A stretch of 64,000 bases of DNA. It comes from 2-12-FULL-35-15 sp036386835 (GTDB lineage: Bacteria > Bacteroidota > Bacteroidia > 2-12-FULL-35-15). The notes beneath the pieces are model-generated. The model was not told where the DNA came from, made no database searches, and worked only from the letters and a program-made list of their open reading frames with translations. The stretch is from the NCBI GenBank assembly GCA_036386835.1, contig DASVUX010000041.1, positions 169,617-233,616 of the forward strand, read 5' to 3'. Each line of letters starts with the position of its first letter. The stretch's first letter is position 1. This document shows positions 47,630-56,506 of the stretch, in pieces. A program made the translations under genes and the position numbers.

Positions 47630-47761
47630 CCTCTTTCCCTATAAATATTGGCTTTTCATGGGGTAAAAGGGCGCTATTTTATTAACATATAGTTCATAAA
47701 AAGAAGAACAAAAATTTGGTGGTTTTTATAATTATCTTAGCATAAAATAACACCGTGAAAA

Positions 47762-48148
47762 ATGAAAGAAATTGAGTTCATATTGTATGTAAAAGATCAG
47801 GCAAAAAGCACGCTTTTCTACACTAAGCTTTTGGGAAATCAACCGGTACTTGATGTTCCCGGGATGACTGAATTTTTACTTTCTGACAACGTTAAACTTG
47901 GCTTGATGCCCGAGAGCGGAATTGTAAAAATCCTGGGAAGGAAAACACCGGAGCCTGCAACAGGCAGCGGAATCCCGAGATGTGAGCTATATCTCAAAAT
48001 ATCGGATATTAAGAAATACAGGGACAATGCCGTAGAAGCAGGAGCGCTTATCATCAGCGAAATAGAGGCACGCGAATGGGGTGACCTTGTATGTTATTTC
48101 GCGGATCCTGACGGTCACATCATCGCATTTGCTGAAACCATGCCCTAG
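47762..48148 (+). CDS. VOC-superfamily (glyoxalase/bleomycin-resistance-like) protein
   Basis: A 128-residue protein with the paired beta-alpha-beta-beta-beta modules of the vicinal-oxygen-chelate fold: an N-terminal EFILYVKDQAKSTLFYTKLLG segment typical of the family, and a C-terminal YFADPDGHIIAFAE strand where the last metal-ligand Glu normally sits. Family members are glyoxalases, dioxygenases, or drug-binding proteins. The substrate cannot be read from sequence. The TAG stop shares a CTAG palindrome with the TAG stop of the convergent barrel gene. Confidence 0.85.
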   Translation: MKEIEFILYVKDQAKSTLFYTKLLGNQPVLDVPGMTEFLLSDNVKLGLMPESGIVKILGRKTPEPATGSGIPRCELYLKISDIKKYRDNAVEAGALIISEIEAREWGDLVCYFADPDGHIIAFAETMP

Positions 48149-49872
48149 AAAGAATAGGACAGCCCACCCATGATTCCAAAACGCTGGGTAGGATATTTAT
48201 ACCAGCGGTTATATCCCTGTGATGCGATATTGTTAAAATTCAGGAAGAACCCAAGTTTCTTCGTATAACGGTATTCTACCCCAAGATTCGCATCAAACAC
48301 TCCCTTTACCTCTTTTGCTATGATCTTATCCGCTGTGATACCATTCGGGTCTCTTTCAATGATCTTAGCGAACTGGCTGTCGATATAAAACAGGTCCGCT
48401 TTAACCACGATCTTATCTTTCATATTGTAATTTGCGGATAGCGTGATCTCCACCTGCGGTTTAAACCATGCACGCAGCTCATTCTCCATCTTATAATTAA
48501 AGTATTCACCCTTCAGGTTAAAACGCAGCTTCTCCCTGTTCTGATAAGAGACCTCCCCGCGTATGTTTAACACTTCCGCATCATCAAAGATCACATCAAA
48601 TTTATTTGCAAGCACATCGCTCATATCATTTACATACATCAGCATGTTCTGCACATCAGCATATGAAACCCGTGTTGAGTAAGCTATTTTGGAAGAGAGC
48701 GTACCTTTCAATCCTCCAAAGAACTCATACTTTGTATTCGTATTGGAAACCGTAAGTTCCGACTTCACAAATGGATTCTCATCTGTAACAGACCTGAAAC
48801 TGTTCTTTTTCAAACCACCGGTAACTCCCGCATAAGGAATGATGATCTCTTCGAAAATATTATAGCTTAATTCAACATTGGGATAAAAATAAAACTTCGA
48901 TTTTCCCTGGATATCCATTGCGGCAGTAACTCCAAGGCTCGCCCGGTATTTATTTCCTGTAGCAATGAAATTCGGATTCAGGGCGACAATAGTATTATCA
49001 GTAGTGTCACTTTGTGTCTTGTAATTATAATAATCCACCAGTGCGTTAATTTTTAACGTTTCCCCGCTTACAGCAGTCTGGACAGATCCATTGGCTTTAA
49101 TATTATTCTCTGATGATTTATAAAGATCCATCAGGTTATAATAACTTAACCTGATATCATGATTGATGCGTTCAGGCTTCGGATAATGGCTTTTCAACTC
49201 TGCACCCGCAGCAAACAGGTTGAAGCGCTGTACCGTCTGATCTTTCTCCAGCTTGTTTATTGACGCATCATAGCCGTAATAATGAAATACATCCCTTGCA
49301 TAATCGAAATCCCCGGACAATGTATGTTCTTTCAGAAATTTCTTTCCATAAAGGCTGACTTCATTTTCGCTGTAACCCGCATAACCGTAATTTTTAAAGG
49401 AGGGTTTTGAAAACAATCCCGAATTCTCATAATCCTTATATTTTGGCGAAGAAGAAAGATGCTTCAGCCGGATACCATACGCGATCTCCTTTGAACGCAA
49501 ATGATTATACCACACTTCACCGTACGGAGTGTTATAATTGCCAAGTCCAACTTTGACAAGACCGTTATATAATTTTGTAAGAGGTTCACCAGAGATTTGC
49601 GCTGGAATTATCGGATCAACTGAAAATGGAGTATTGATCCTTTTGGAATCTATTGAATACGGACCCACCGGGATCTTCTTCGTAGAATCCCTTACCTCAG
49701 GGTTATCACTTATTTTATTCGCATCAGTAATTGTAGGTTTATAAGAACCTACACCTTCTATAACGAACGAGGAAAGCGTGTCAGGACGCCCCTGGGCCGC
49801 TGCCGCAGATGCCCACAAGCCAAATACTGCAAAAAGTCCTGTTTTCTTTATGAAAGAGATCATCTTATTCAT
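48145..49872 (-). CDS. Predicted outer-membrane beta-barrel protein
   Basis: A 575-residue protein with a signal peptide (~1-27, ending AAAAQ). After ~100 residues it becomes a succession of alternating amphipathic strands with aromatic ends (GVRYxYT..LGFFLNF style: LGVEYRYTKKLGFFLNFNN), closing on a terminal aromatic residue in GLSYSF, the pattern of an outer-membrane barrel. No TonB box or plug domain is visible, so it is not a classical TonB-dependent receptor. Its start overlaps the end of the upstream TPR gene by eight bases (ATGAATAA); an alternative ATG at 49863 sits one base after that stop. The two genes are thus one translationally coupled unit. Substrate unknown. Confidence 0.7.
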   Translation of the reverse strand: MNKMISFIKKTGLFAVFGLWASAAAAQGRPDTLSSFVIEGVGSYKPTITDANKISDNPEVRDSTKKIPVGPYSIDSKRINTPFSVDPIIPAQISGEPLTKLYNGLVKVGLGNYNTPYGEVWYNHLRSKEIAYGIRLKHLSSSPKYKDYENSGLFSKPSFKNYGYAGYSENEVSLYGKKFLKEHTLSGDFDYARDVFHYYGYDASINKLEKDQTVQRFNLFAAGAELKSHYPKPERINHDIRLSYYNLMDLYKSSENNIKANGSVQTAVSGETLKINALVDYYNYKTQSDTTDNTIVALNPNFIATGNKYRASLGVTAAMDIQGKSKFYFYPNVELSYNIFEEIIIPYAGVTGGLKKNSFRSVTDENPFVKSELTVSNTNTKYEFFGGLKGTLSSKIAYSTRVSYADVQNMLMYVNDMSDVLANKFDVIFDDAEVLNIRGEVSYQNREKLRFNLKGEYFNYKMENELRAWFKPQVEITLSANYNMKDKIVVKADLFYIDSQFAKIIERDPNGITADKIIAKEVKGVFDANLGVEYRYTKKLGFFLNFNNIASQGYNRWYKYPTQRFGIMGGLSYSF

Positions 49873-52800
49873 TTTTATTTTCTCCTCCTCCTGGTATGTT
49901 TGATTCGTTGAATAACTTTTTCTGCTCGGTGGTATCTCCCTGGAATTCTATCTGATCAGGAACACTCATCATTTTGCTTTGCTTGGCTGCTTCTTCATCA
50001 GCAATGATCTTATCCAGCTTTTCCTGCGCGGTTTTGATCAGCTCTGCTGTTTTGGAATCATTGATAACCGTCTTAAGCGTTGTTTTCGCCTGGAAATTAT
50101 CCTTTAACGCAACAAAATTATCCGCGAGCAGGATAAAAGCCTTCGATACCCAGTAGTCGTAATCGTTCTCTCCTATAAAATCATAGATCGCCTTCTGGGA
50201 TTGCTTGTACTCATTTTTAAGGTAATAAATATAGGCTACATTATATCCTGCTTCAGCCCCCATTTCATTTTTAGCGGTATTCGACAATGCTTTAAATTCC
50301 GCGAAAGCCTCATCATATTTCTGCTCGGCAAGCTTCACCTGGGCGATATTGTAATGGGCTTCATTCTTCAGTTCTTTCCCCGGATTTTCCAGCGCCAGCA
50401 CTTTATTTGCATAGAGCACTGCATCCGCATTATTTTTTAACTGGTAATTCACCCTCATCAGGCCGACCTTTGCACTCGTAACATTTTTGGGGTCCTCTGC
50501 CACCTGCTCCAGTTGCTTATACCAATCCAGCGCCTGAGGGTAGTTCTGCTTTTTATAAGATATGTCGGCTCCCCTGTAAAGCGCATGTTCGGTAAATTCA
50601 CTTTTATTTTTAGAAATAACATATGAATAACCGGTAAGTGCGGCATCTGTATTTCCAAGCCTGTCATCCGCGTCAGCTTTCATGGCGTGCACCGGAAGCA
50701 GATAAAAGCCTTCAGGGAATTTCTTAAGATAATTTTCAAAATCAGCCACCGCTGTTTTATACTCTCCTGCATCATAATGATTCCTGCCTGCCGTAAAGCT
50801 GAGGGAATCAAGCTCCATTTGAGGAATGGTAGCACCAATGGAAGCAAGATATGTTTCCAGTCCCTGGACATTCCCCTTGCTTGTATAGATCTTCTTTACA
50901 TTATCTATTGCTGCTGCCGCCTCGGGCGACTTCCTGTCCCGCTTTATCAGCTTGTCGAAATACGCAAGGGCATTATCATCATCATTTCTCAAAAAGTAAA
51001 TCAGCCCGACCTTGCTTAAAGCGGTGTTCATGTACAAACTCGAAGGATATTCATCCATGAACTTTTTATAAGAGGTAAGCGCCAGATCGCCCTGGCCGTT
51101 CTTCTCATATGTGAGCGCCAGCTCAAATTTTGCTTTTTGAATATAAGATGAAGTGGAATAACTGCTGATAAAGGTTTGCAGGTCTGAGATCTTGGCAGGA
51201 TACCTTTTCAATACACCGTTTGCCATTGCTTTTTGAAACAATGCATAATCTGCATTGATCAGTTTCATTTTGTATGACTGATCATAATAATCAGCAGCAT
51301 TTGCATAATCATTCTGCATAAAATAGCCATCACCTATCCTGTTCAGCGCATCATTGATCTTTTTAGCTTCGGCCATCGGCTTAAATGTGACAAACTTTCT
51401 GAACCAGAGATTGCTGCCTTCATACTCTTTCAGCTTATAATAAGAATATGCGATGTTATAATTCGCGTCACTTAAACCGCTTGTGCCTATTGACCCGGGC
51501 TCTGCTATGTAAGCGAGATAAGCATCTATCGCCTTTGTGTAATTTTTCAGGCGGTAATATGATTCACCTTTCCAGTAAACAGCAAGCGCGCTGATCTCCT
51601 TATCGAACTTATATGTGGTTGCCTTCTCAAACGATTTGATCGCATCAGCATATTCTGAATTATTATATTGGTCAACACCACGGTAATAAGCGACTTTCTG
51701 ATGCGCCTGCTTTAATTCTGGTGTGGGGACCTTGATCGCCTCAATGGCTTCGATAGCTCCTTTGTAATTCCTGGTTGTTGTAAACACATTAACAAGGAAA
51801 GTATATGCTTCGTCTATCTTAGGCGAGTTAGGGTAGTTCTTAATGTATTGCTGGAATGCTTTTATAGCTTCGTTATATGGATTATACGCAAGCTCATAAC
51901 ACAACTTCGCATAACTGTATAATGCATCTTCCTGGATCTTCTTATCGAAATCAAGCTTAGATGCTTCTGAGAAAGCATTGCGTGCATTCTGCTTGTTATT
52001 TAACTTCAGATAACAATCTCCAAGATGATAATAGGCATTCTGAACCAGCGAATCACTGAGGTTGGTTACGCCTGTGAAATAATTAACCGCTTCATCATAA
52101 TCCTTAACCTTATAGAAAGCATAACCCAGTTCATACTGGTCAGCACGCGGCAGTTTGCCAACCGACTTTTCGTACCTTTTCAGGAAGGGGATTGCTTCGC
52201 TGTATTTTCCCTGGCGGTAATATGATTCACCCAGCACTCTTGCGATCTCCGGTGCACGTTTTGTATTTGCGGAATCAAGCAGGGCGGGGGCATAAGAAAT
52301 CACCTGGTCATATTTCCCGTGCAGGTAATACAATTGGGCTATGTAATATGGAACAACCGGGCCGAAAGTTTCATTTTGCTGAAGCTTTAAAAAATCCGTG
52401 AGTGCTGTTTCATAATTTTTTTCGGTATAAGCAATGTGGGCATAATAATATTTGGCTGCACCGGCATAACTGTTATCAACATCCTTTATCTCATACAAGT
52501 CTTTTTTAGCTTCAGCATATTTTTCAGTTATAAAATAACTATAGCCGCGTTTGAAATAAAATTCCGAGAGTTCCTCAGTCGTAAGATCATAAATATCCAC
52601 CTTCTGGAACCAGTCGATCGCATCACGCCATTTTTTCTTCCTGTAATTATATTTTCCAAGGTAAAAATACGCTGATTTAACTTTCGGGCTTTCGGGATGA
52701 TCATTAACAAATTGCTTCAGGTATAGTTCGCCATCTTTATTAAACAGCTCAATCGCACAAATGGCATTGTAGTATTCCGCATCAATACGGACAAGAGAAT

Positions 52801-52990
52801 TGGGATCATTATGAGAACCGATCACCTTCACAAAGCTCTTTTGTGCAGCCCCGAATTTCTCTTTCTGGTAGAGTTCAATTGCTGTACTGAATTCCGGATC
52901 CCCGTGAGTATGTATAAGCGTTTGCTGTGCAGATGCTGCAGCCCCAAAAAACAGAATAAATATCAGTACTAAGCTTTTTAGCTTGTTCAT
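49865..52990 (-). CDS. Large tetratricopeptide-repeat (TPR) secreted protein
   Basis: A 1041-residue protein with signal peptide 1-22 (ends AASAQ), composed almost wholly of TPR and TPR-like helical hairpins in tandem (for example YYAHIAYTEKNYETALTDFLKL, AYYHLGDCYLKLNNKQNARNAF, ALYRGADISYKKQNYPQALDWY), ending in a charged tail. It is expected in the periplasm or attached to the outer membrane as a protein-binding scaffold. The coupled downstream barrel gene suggests the two form an envelope complex, by analogy with other TPR/outer-membrane-protein pairs. The actual partner or function is not shown by the sequence. It is divergent from the ftsE-like gene across a 205-base gap with no recognised element. 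Confidence 0.82.
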   Translation of the reverse strand: MNKLKSLVLIFILFFGAAASAQQTLIHTHGDPEFSTAIELYQKEKFGAAQKSFVKVIGSHNDPNSLVRIDAEYYNAICAIELFNKDGELYLKQFVNDHPESPKVKSAYFYLGKYNYRKKKWRDAIDWFQKVDIYDLTTEELSEFYFKRGYSYFITEKYAEAKKDLYEIKDVDNSYAGAAKYYYAHIAYTEKNYETALTDFLKLQQNETFGPVVPYYIAQLYYLHGKYDQVISYAPALLDSANTKRAPEIARVLGESYYRQGKYSEAIPFLKRYEKSVGKLPRADQYELGYAFYKVKDYDEAVNYFTGVTNLSDSLVQNAYYHLGDCYLKLNNKQNARNAFSEASKLDFDKKIQEDALYSYAKLCYELAYNPYNEAIKAFQQYIKNYPNSPKIDEAYTFLVNVFTTTRNYKGAIEAIEAIKVPTPELKQAHQKVAYYRGVDQYNNSEYADAIKSFEKATTYKFDKEISALAVYWKGESYYRLKNYTKAIDAYLAYIAEPGSIGTSGLSDANYNIAYSYYKLKEYEGSNLWFRKFVTFKPMAEAKKINDALNRIGDGYFMQNDYANAADYYDQSYKMKLINADYALFQKAMANGVLKRYPAKISDLQTFISSYSTSSYIQKAKFELALTYEKNGQGDLALTSYKKFMDEYPSSLYMNTALSKVGLIYFLRNDDDNALAYFDKLIKRDRKSPEAAAAIDNVKKIYTSKGNVQGLETYLASIGATIPQMELDSLSFTAGRNHYDAGEYKTAVADFENYLKKFPEGFYLLPVHAMKADADDRLGNTDAALTGYSYVISKNKSEFTEHALYRGADISYKKQNYPQALDWYKQLEQVAEDPKNVTSAKVGLMRVNYQLKNNADAVLYANKVLALENPGKELKNEAHYNIAQVKLAEQKYDEAFAEFKALSNTAKNEMGAEAGYNVAYIYYLKNEYKQSQKAIYDFIGENDYDYWVSKAFILLADNFVALKDNFQAKTTLKTVINDSKTAELIKTAQEKLDKIIADEEAAKQSKMMSVPDQIEFQGDTTEQKKLFNESNIPGGGENKNE

Positions 52991-53195
52991 CAGCAGATCG
53001 AATAGATAATGAATGTAAAATTAGTAAGGATAGTACCATTCCATTTTATTGTATATGGAAGTTATTAACGCACAACTGTTGAAAGTATTGCGAGAATGTA
53101 AAATACCACCCCGGTAATAAGAACTAATTTTCGGATGTAAAAATTATACCCTGAAAGTAATTGATTTTCTGAGGGGAATTTCTTCCGCAGAAAAA

Positions 53196-53894
53196 ATGAA
53201 CGTTAAAACCGACATGGCCTTAGACACCATAATCAGTATAGATAAAGTATCAATATTCCAGAAACACAACCTTGTGCTCTCTAATGTTTCATTGAATATT
53301 GAGAAAGGTGAGTTTGTTTATTTACTGGGAAAAACAGGAAGCGGGAAAAGCAGTCTTTTAAAAACCCTGTATGCCGACCTTGACCTGATGGAAGGTTCTG
53401 CTACTGTTGCAGGGTTTGATCTCGCTAAGATCAGGTACAAAGAAATTCCTTTCCTGAGAAGAAAACTCGGGATCGTATTCCAGGATTTCCAGCTGCTGAC
53501 CGACAGAAGTGTAAATGACAATCTTATGTTCGTTCTCAAAGCCACAGGCTGGAAGGATAAATCTGCGATGCAGAAGCGCATCCAGGAAGTGCTTGACAAA
53601 GTTCACCTGAATACAAAAGGATTTAAAATGCCGCATGAGCTTTCCGGGGGAGAGCAGCAGCGTGTGGCGATCGCACGTTCATTACTCAATGATCCTGAGC
53701 TGATCCTGGCTGATGAGCCGACAGGAAATCTTGACCCTGAAACTTCTGAAGGGATCATGAACCTGTTAATAGAGATTTCACGTAATGGCAGGGCGGTGCT
53801 TATCGCTACGCACGACATCATGATGTTTCAGAAGTTCCCATCCAGGACCATCAAATGTGAAAACGGAAAAGTGATTGACTCAAAAGCTGCGTAA
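53196..53894 (+). CDS. ftsE: FtsE-like ABC transporter ATP-binding protein
   Basis: A 232-residue ABC ATPase. Walker A GKTGSGKS (45-52), Q-loop FQDFQLL (~95-101), signature LSGGEQQR (149-156), Walker B LILADEP (169-175), D-loop NLD, switch His206. The features FLRRKLGIVFQDFQLL and ADEPTGNLD are typical of the FtsE/LolD/MacB group, and the length and overall sequence fit FtsE best. FtsE with the membrane protein FtsX controls septal peptidoglycan hydrolysis in other bacteria. No ftsX lies next to it here, so assignment within the group is likely but not certain. ATG 53196 is used; Met7 (53214) is an alternative. Confidence 0.8.
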   Translation: MNVKTDMALDTIISIDKVSIFQKHNLVLSNVSLNIEKGEFVYLLGKTGSGKSSLLKTLYADLDLMEGSATVAGFDLAKIRYKEIPFLRRKLGIVFQDFQLLTDRSVNDNLMFVLKATGWKDKSAMQKRIQEVLDKVHLNTKGFKMPHELSGGEQQRVAIARSLLNDPELILADEPTGNLDPETSEGIMNLLIEISRNGRAVLIATHDIMMFQKFPSRTIKCENGKVIDSKAA

Positions 53895-53948
53895 GAGGAT
53901 GCGGTGGTAATACGTCCAGCTGATAGGCACCGGACAACATCAGTAAAA

Positions 53949-55061
53949 TCAAAACAAATCAATAAGCTTCTTTACATTCTTCTCATTGGAAAAGGCGCTG
54001 CTTAATGTTTCTTCCCTTCTTTTTAACTCCTTCATATCAAAAGGCTGCTTAAATATTTCGTCAACTGAAGCTGCAAGTTCCGCAGCATCATCTTTTACTA
54101 TGCATAAGTCCTCCAGCCCTGTGTTAGCTACCATCGGTGAATTTACCAGGCAATGCCGGCCGTTAAACAATGCAGCGAGGAGCTTCAGTTTTATTCCTGT
54201 TGCCTGGAAAGTAGGCAGTATGTTCACCTGCGCATTTCTTATCAGCTCATCAATCTCCTGGGTATTAATATTAGCCCTGATCCTGATATGACTTAGCTGT
54301 GCTGCCGCTTCAACAAGTTCTTTCGAAGGCTTTTTCCCGGCAATGATAAACGGTAATTTAACCTTTGAGAATACTTCCTTTACAAGAAACAAGGCTGCCT
54401 CATTGTTCTCTCCTACTTCAAGGTTCCCGTGATATAAACAAAAGCCTCCTTGTCCTTCATTTATTTTTACACTATCATTAGGATGGAAAGCGGTTATATG
54501 ATGAACGTTTTTATAACGTGCCGCCAGCTGTTCAGTATCAGCTGCAGAAATAGCTGCAATATGATCGGCTTTATTCAGGACTTTTTCAAAGCGTTCAAGC
54601 TTCCTAGCTTCCATCCTGAAATAAACCTTTCTGAAAAAGGTGCGTTCTACTTTTTCGAGGTTCTTGTAATAATCATGTTCGATGTTATGGGTGCGAACGA
54701 TCTTAATCCGCCCATCTAAGCGGTCATCCGACAAATGGAAGCAGGAATGCAAACCTTCAAAAAGAACAGAGTGCTTATCGCGCAATAAATTCTCGATCAG
54801 CTTCTCTGATGATCTTGTCACAACAACAAAGGGAAGGGTATTAAAAAGCAATTGCTTGCTCATGCTTCTTTTATAGTAATACACTTTTTCGCAGATGCTC
54901 TCCAGGCCTAATGCCTCGGCCCTGCCATACTCAAAGCAATGGAGATGAACCTTTATTCCCTGTGCATGCAATGCCCTGATCTTGTAATAAACATCAATCA
55001 CCCCGCCATAATTGGCTGGATAAGGAACATCAAAGGAAATAATATGTAAATGCTTTTCCAT
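53949..55061 (-). CDS. Glycosyltransferase, GT4-like
   Basis: A 370-residue protein with the two-domain GT-B layout: an N-terminal acceptor domain starting HIISFDVPYPANYGGVIDVYYKI (the Gly-rich loop of group 1 glycosyltransferases) and a C-terminal donor domain with YHGNLEVGENN, INTQEIDELIRNAQVNILP and GIKLKLLAALFNGRHCLVNS, the region that binds the nucleotide sugar. No signal peptide or membrane span, so cytoplasmic or peripheral. It would transfer a sugar from an activated donor to a glycan or lipid; donor and acceptor cannot be told. A second glycosyltransferase lies upstream on the same strand. Confidence 0.8.
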   Translation of the reverse strand: MEKHLHIISFDVPYPANYGGVIDVYYKIRALHAQGIKVHLHCFEYGRAEALGLESICEKVYYYKRSMSKQLLFNTLPFVVVTRSSEKLIENLLRDKHSVLFEGLHSCFHLSDDRLDGRIKIVRTHNIEHDYYKNLEKVERTFFRKVYFRMEARKLERFEKVLNKADHIAAISAADTEQLAARYKNVHHITAFHPNDSVKINEGQGGFCLYHGNLEVGENNEAALFLVKEVFSKVKLPFIIAGKKPSKELVEAAAQLSHIRIRANINTQEIDELIRNAQVNILPTFQATGIKLKLLAALFNGRHCLVNSPMVANTGLEDLCIVKDDAAELAASVDEIFKQPFDMKELKRREETLSSAFSNEKNVKKLIDLF

Positions 55062-55104
55062 TGTTAATTTTCGCAGTAATCTTTCGAAACCGGCAATTTG
55101 TATA

Positions 55105-55208
55105 ATTAAGTTTTGTAACCTGCAGAAGATCCATTCACTCCATTTTGTTTCGCTCAGGATGACATACTGCTTACCTCTGTTATTTCGACTGCAGGAAGAA
55201 AGCGGAAT
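55105..55208. repeat. Imperfect intergenic inverted repeat
   Basis: Between the two glycosyltransferase genes, CCTGCAG (55119-55125) and CTGCAGG (55189-55195) face each other. Inside them, CCATTTTGTTTCGCTCAGGATGACA-like sequence on one side is answered in opposite orientation by TGTTATTTCGACTGCAGGA. Similar 'TTTCG.C...GATGACA' units are, to my knowledge, scattered through intergenic regions of many Bacteroidota, so this may be a degenerate dispersed repeat. Confidence 0.4.
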
Positions 55209-56339
55209 TTATTCTGTTTCCAGGAACCGGGAATAAACTTCCTTCAACACTTTTTCCTCCTCTTCCCAGTTCAATTTTCCGGCAGCAATTTTACAGTTTT
55301 TTTTCCATTCGCTGGCAAGTTCTTCATTGTTGATCATCAGGTTGAACTTACCTGCTATTTCCCTGGGATCATGATTATATGCAATATCTCCCACCTTATA
55401 TCCCAGAACAATGCTCTTCACCTCAACGAGGTCAGAGGCCAGTACCGGCACACCTGAATGAATATAATCGAAAAGCTTATTAGGCAGGCTGTACCTGTAA
55501 TTTACATTCGTATCCTTGTCAAGTGTAAGCCCCAGGTCCGCTAGCCTGGTATATTGCACCAGCTTTTCAAATGGCACTTTTCCGGTGAACATTACTTTAT
55601 TCTCCAATCCAAGATCAATACTCATTTTTTTGAGCACATCCATTACATCCCCGCTTCCTACGATCAGCAAAACAGCATTCTCAACATAGCTCATTGCCTC
55701 AACGGCTTCTTCCGCACCACGGTCGATATTGATCCCTGCTCCCTGCAGGAGAATGATTTTCTTATTAACGGGAATGGACAGTTCTTCCCGTGATGCATGC
55801 CGGATCGCGGTACTGGAAGATAATAAAGGAACATTGCGGACCACTTTAACGTCAACCTTATATTCCTCAGCATATATTTGCGCGATTGAACCATTTACGG
55901 TGAAAACATGTTTCAGCTTCGGGAAGATCCATCTCTCAATTGCTTTCCAGATCTTCCTTTTGCCCGGGGCATCCTGCAGCTCCGGAACTTCACAGAACAA
56001 TTCATGACTGTCGTAAACCAGCTTCGCACCTGTAATTTTTGACACAAGAAAATTCGGCAATAAAGTATCGAGGTCATTAGATACAAGTATCGCTGCATTT
56101 CTCAGCAGGAGACAAATAAAAAGCCGGATCTGGAATTCAGCATAGAATAATGGTCCTTTTTCGAAAAGGAGAAACATTCTTTTAACCCTGTATTTTCGTG
56201 CCGCAAGCGGCAAGCTGGTTCTTTGCTTCCGGCCAACCAGGAGAACATCAAACCCCATATCATGCAGTGTGCTGCAAACCTTGTGCACGCGCTGATCCGT
56301 GCTAAGGTCGTTGATTACGGAAACAATTACTTTTTTCAT
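55209..56339 (-). CDS. Glycosyltransferase, GT4-like (second)
   Basis: A 376-residue GT-B fold glycosyltransferase. N-terminal domain: MKKVIVSVINDLSTDQRVHKVCSTL, a common start for Bacteroidota group 1 glycosyltransferases, and LVYDSHELFCEVPEL. C-terminal donor domain: IILLQGAGINIDRGAEEAVEAM, VGSGDVMDVLKK, GKVPFEKLVQYTRLADLGLTL and YRYSLPNKLFDYIHSGVPVLASD, in which NKLFDYIHSGVP is the conserved donor-binding helix. Likely involved in surface polysaccharide or glycoprotein glycan synthesis, together with the neighbouring glycosyltransferase 147 bases downstream; that link is inferred from proximity. Confidence 0.85.
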   Translation of the reverse strand: MKKVIVSVINDLSTDQRVHKVCSTLHDMGFDVLLVGRKQRTSLPLAARKYRVKRMFLLFEKGPLFYAEFQIRLFICLLLRNAAILVSNDLDTLLPNFLVSKITGAKLVYDSHELFCEVPELQDAPGKRKIWKAIERWIFPKLKHVFTVNGSIAQIYAEEYKVDVKVVRNVPLLSSSTAIRHASREELSIPVNKKIILLQGAGINIDRGAEEAVEAMSYVENAVLLIVGSGDVMDVLKKMSIDLGLENKVMFTGKVPFEKLVQYTRLADLGLTLDKDTNVNYRYSLPNKLFDYIHSGVPVLASDLVEVKSIVLGYKVGDIAYNHDPREIAGKFNLMINNEELASEWKKNCKIAAGKLNWEEEEKVLKEVYSRFLETE

Positions 56340-56506
56340 GCCGGTTGGACGGCAAAGATAGATATTTTACATCACCGGGATGTTTATTTCACCCATGACA
56401 GGCATCCTGGTAAATCCAGGTTATCAGCATACTGGTCTGAATAACTTTTGACCGCTGATATTGTTATTTAGGCAATGATTCTTCAATTTTGAATATTATT
56501 CCGATC

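Noticed and set aside
48145..49872. TonB-dependent receptor
   Set aside because: No plug domain or TonB box can be seen and the length is short; called only a beta-barrel.
56489..56506. TTG as start of murB
   Set aside because: ATG 56507 is 18 bases downstream and gives the usual short N-terminus before NTFGI.
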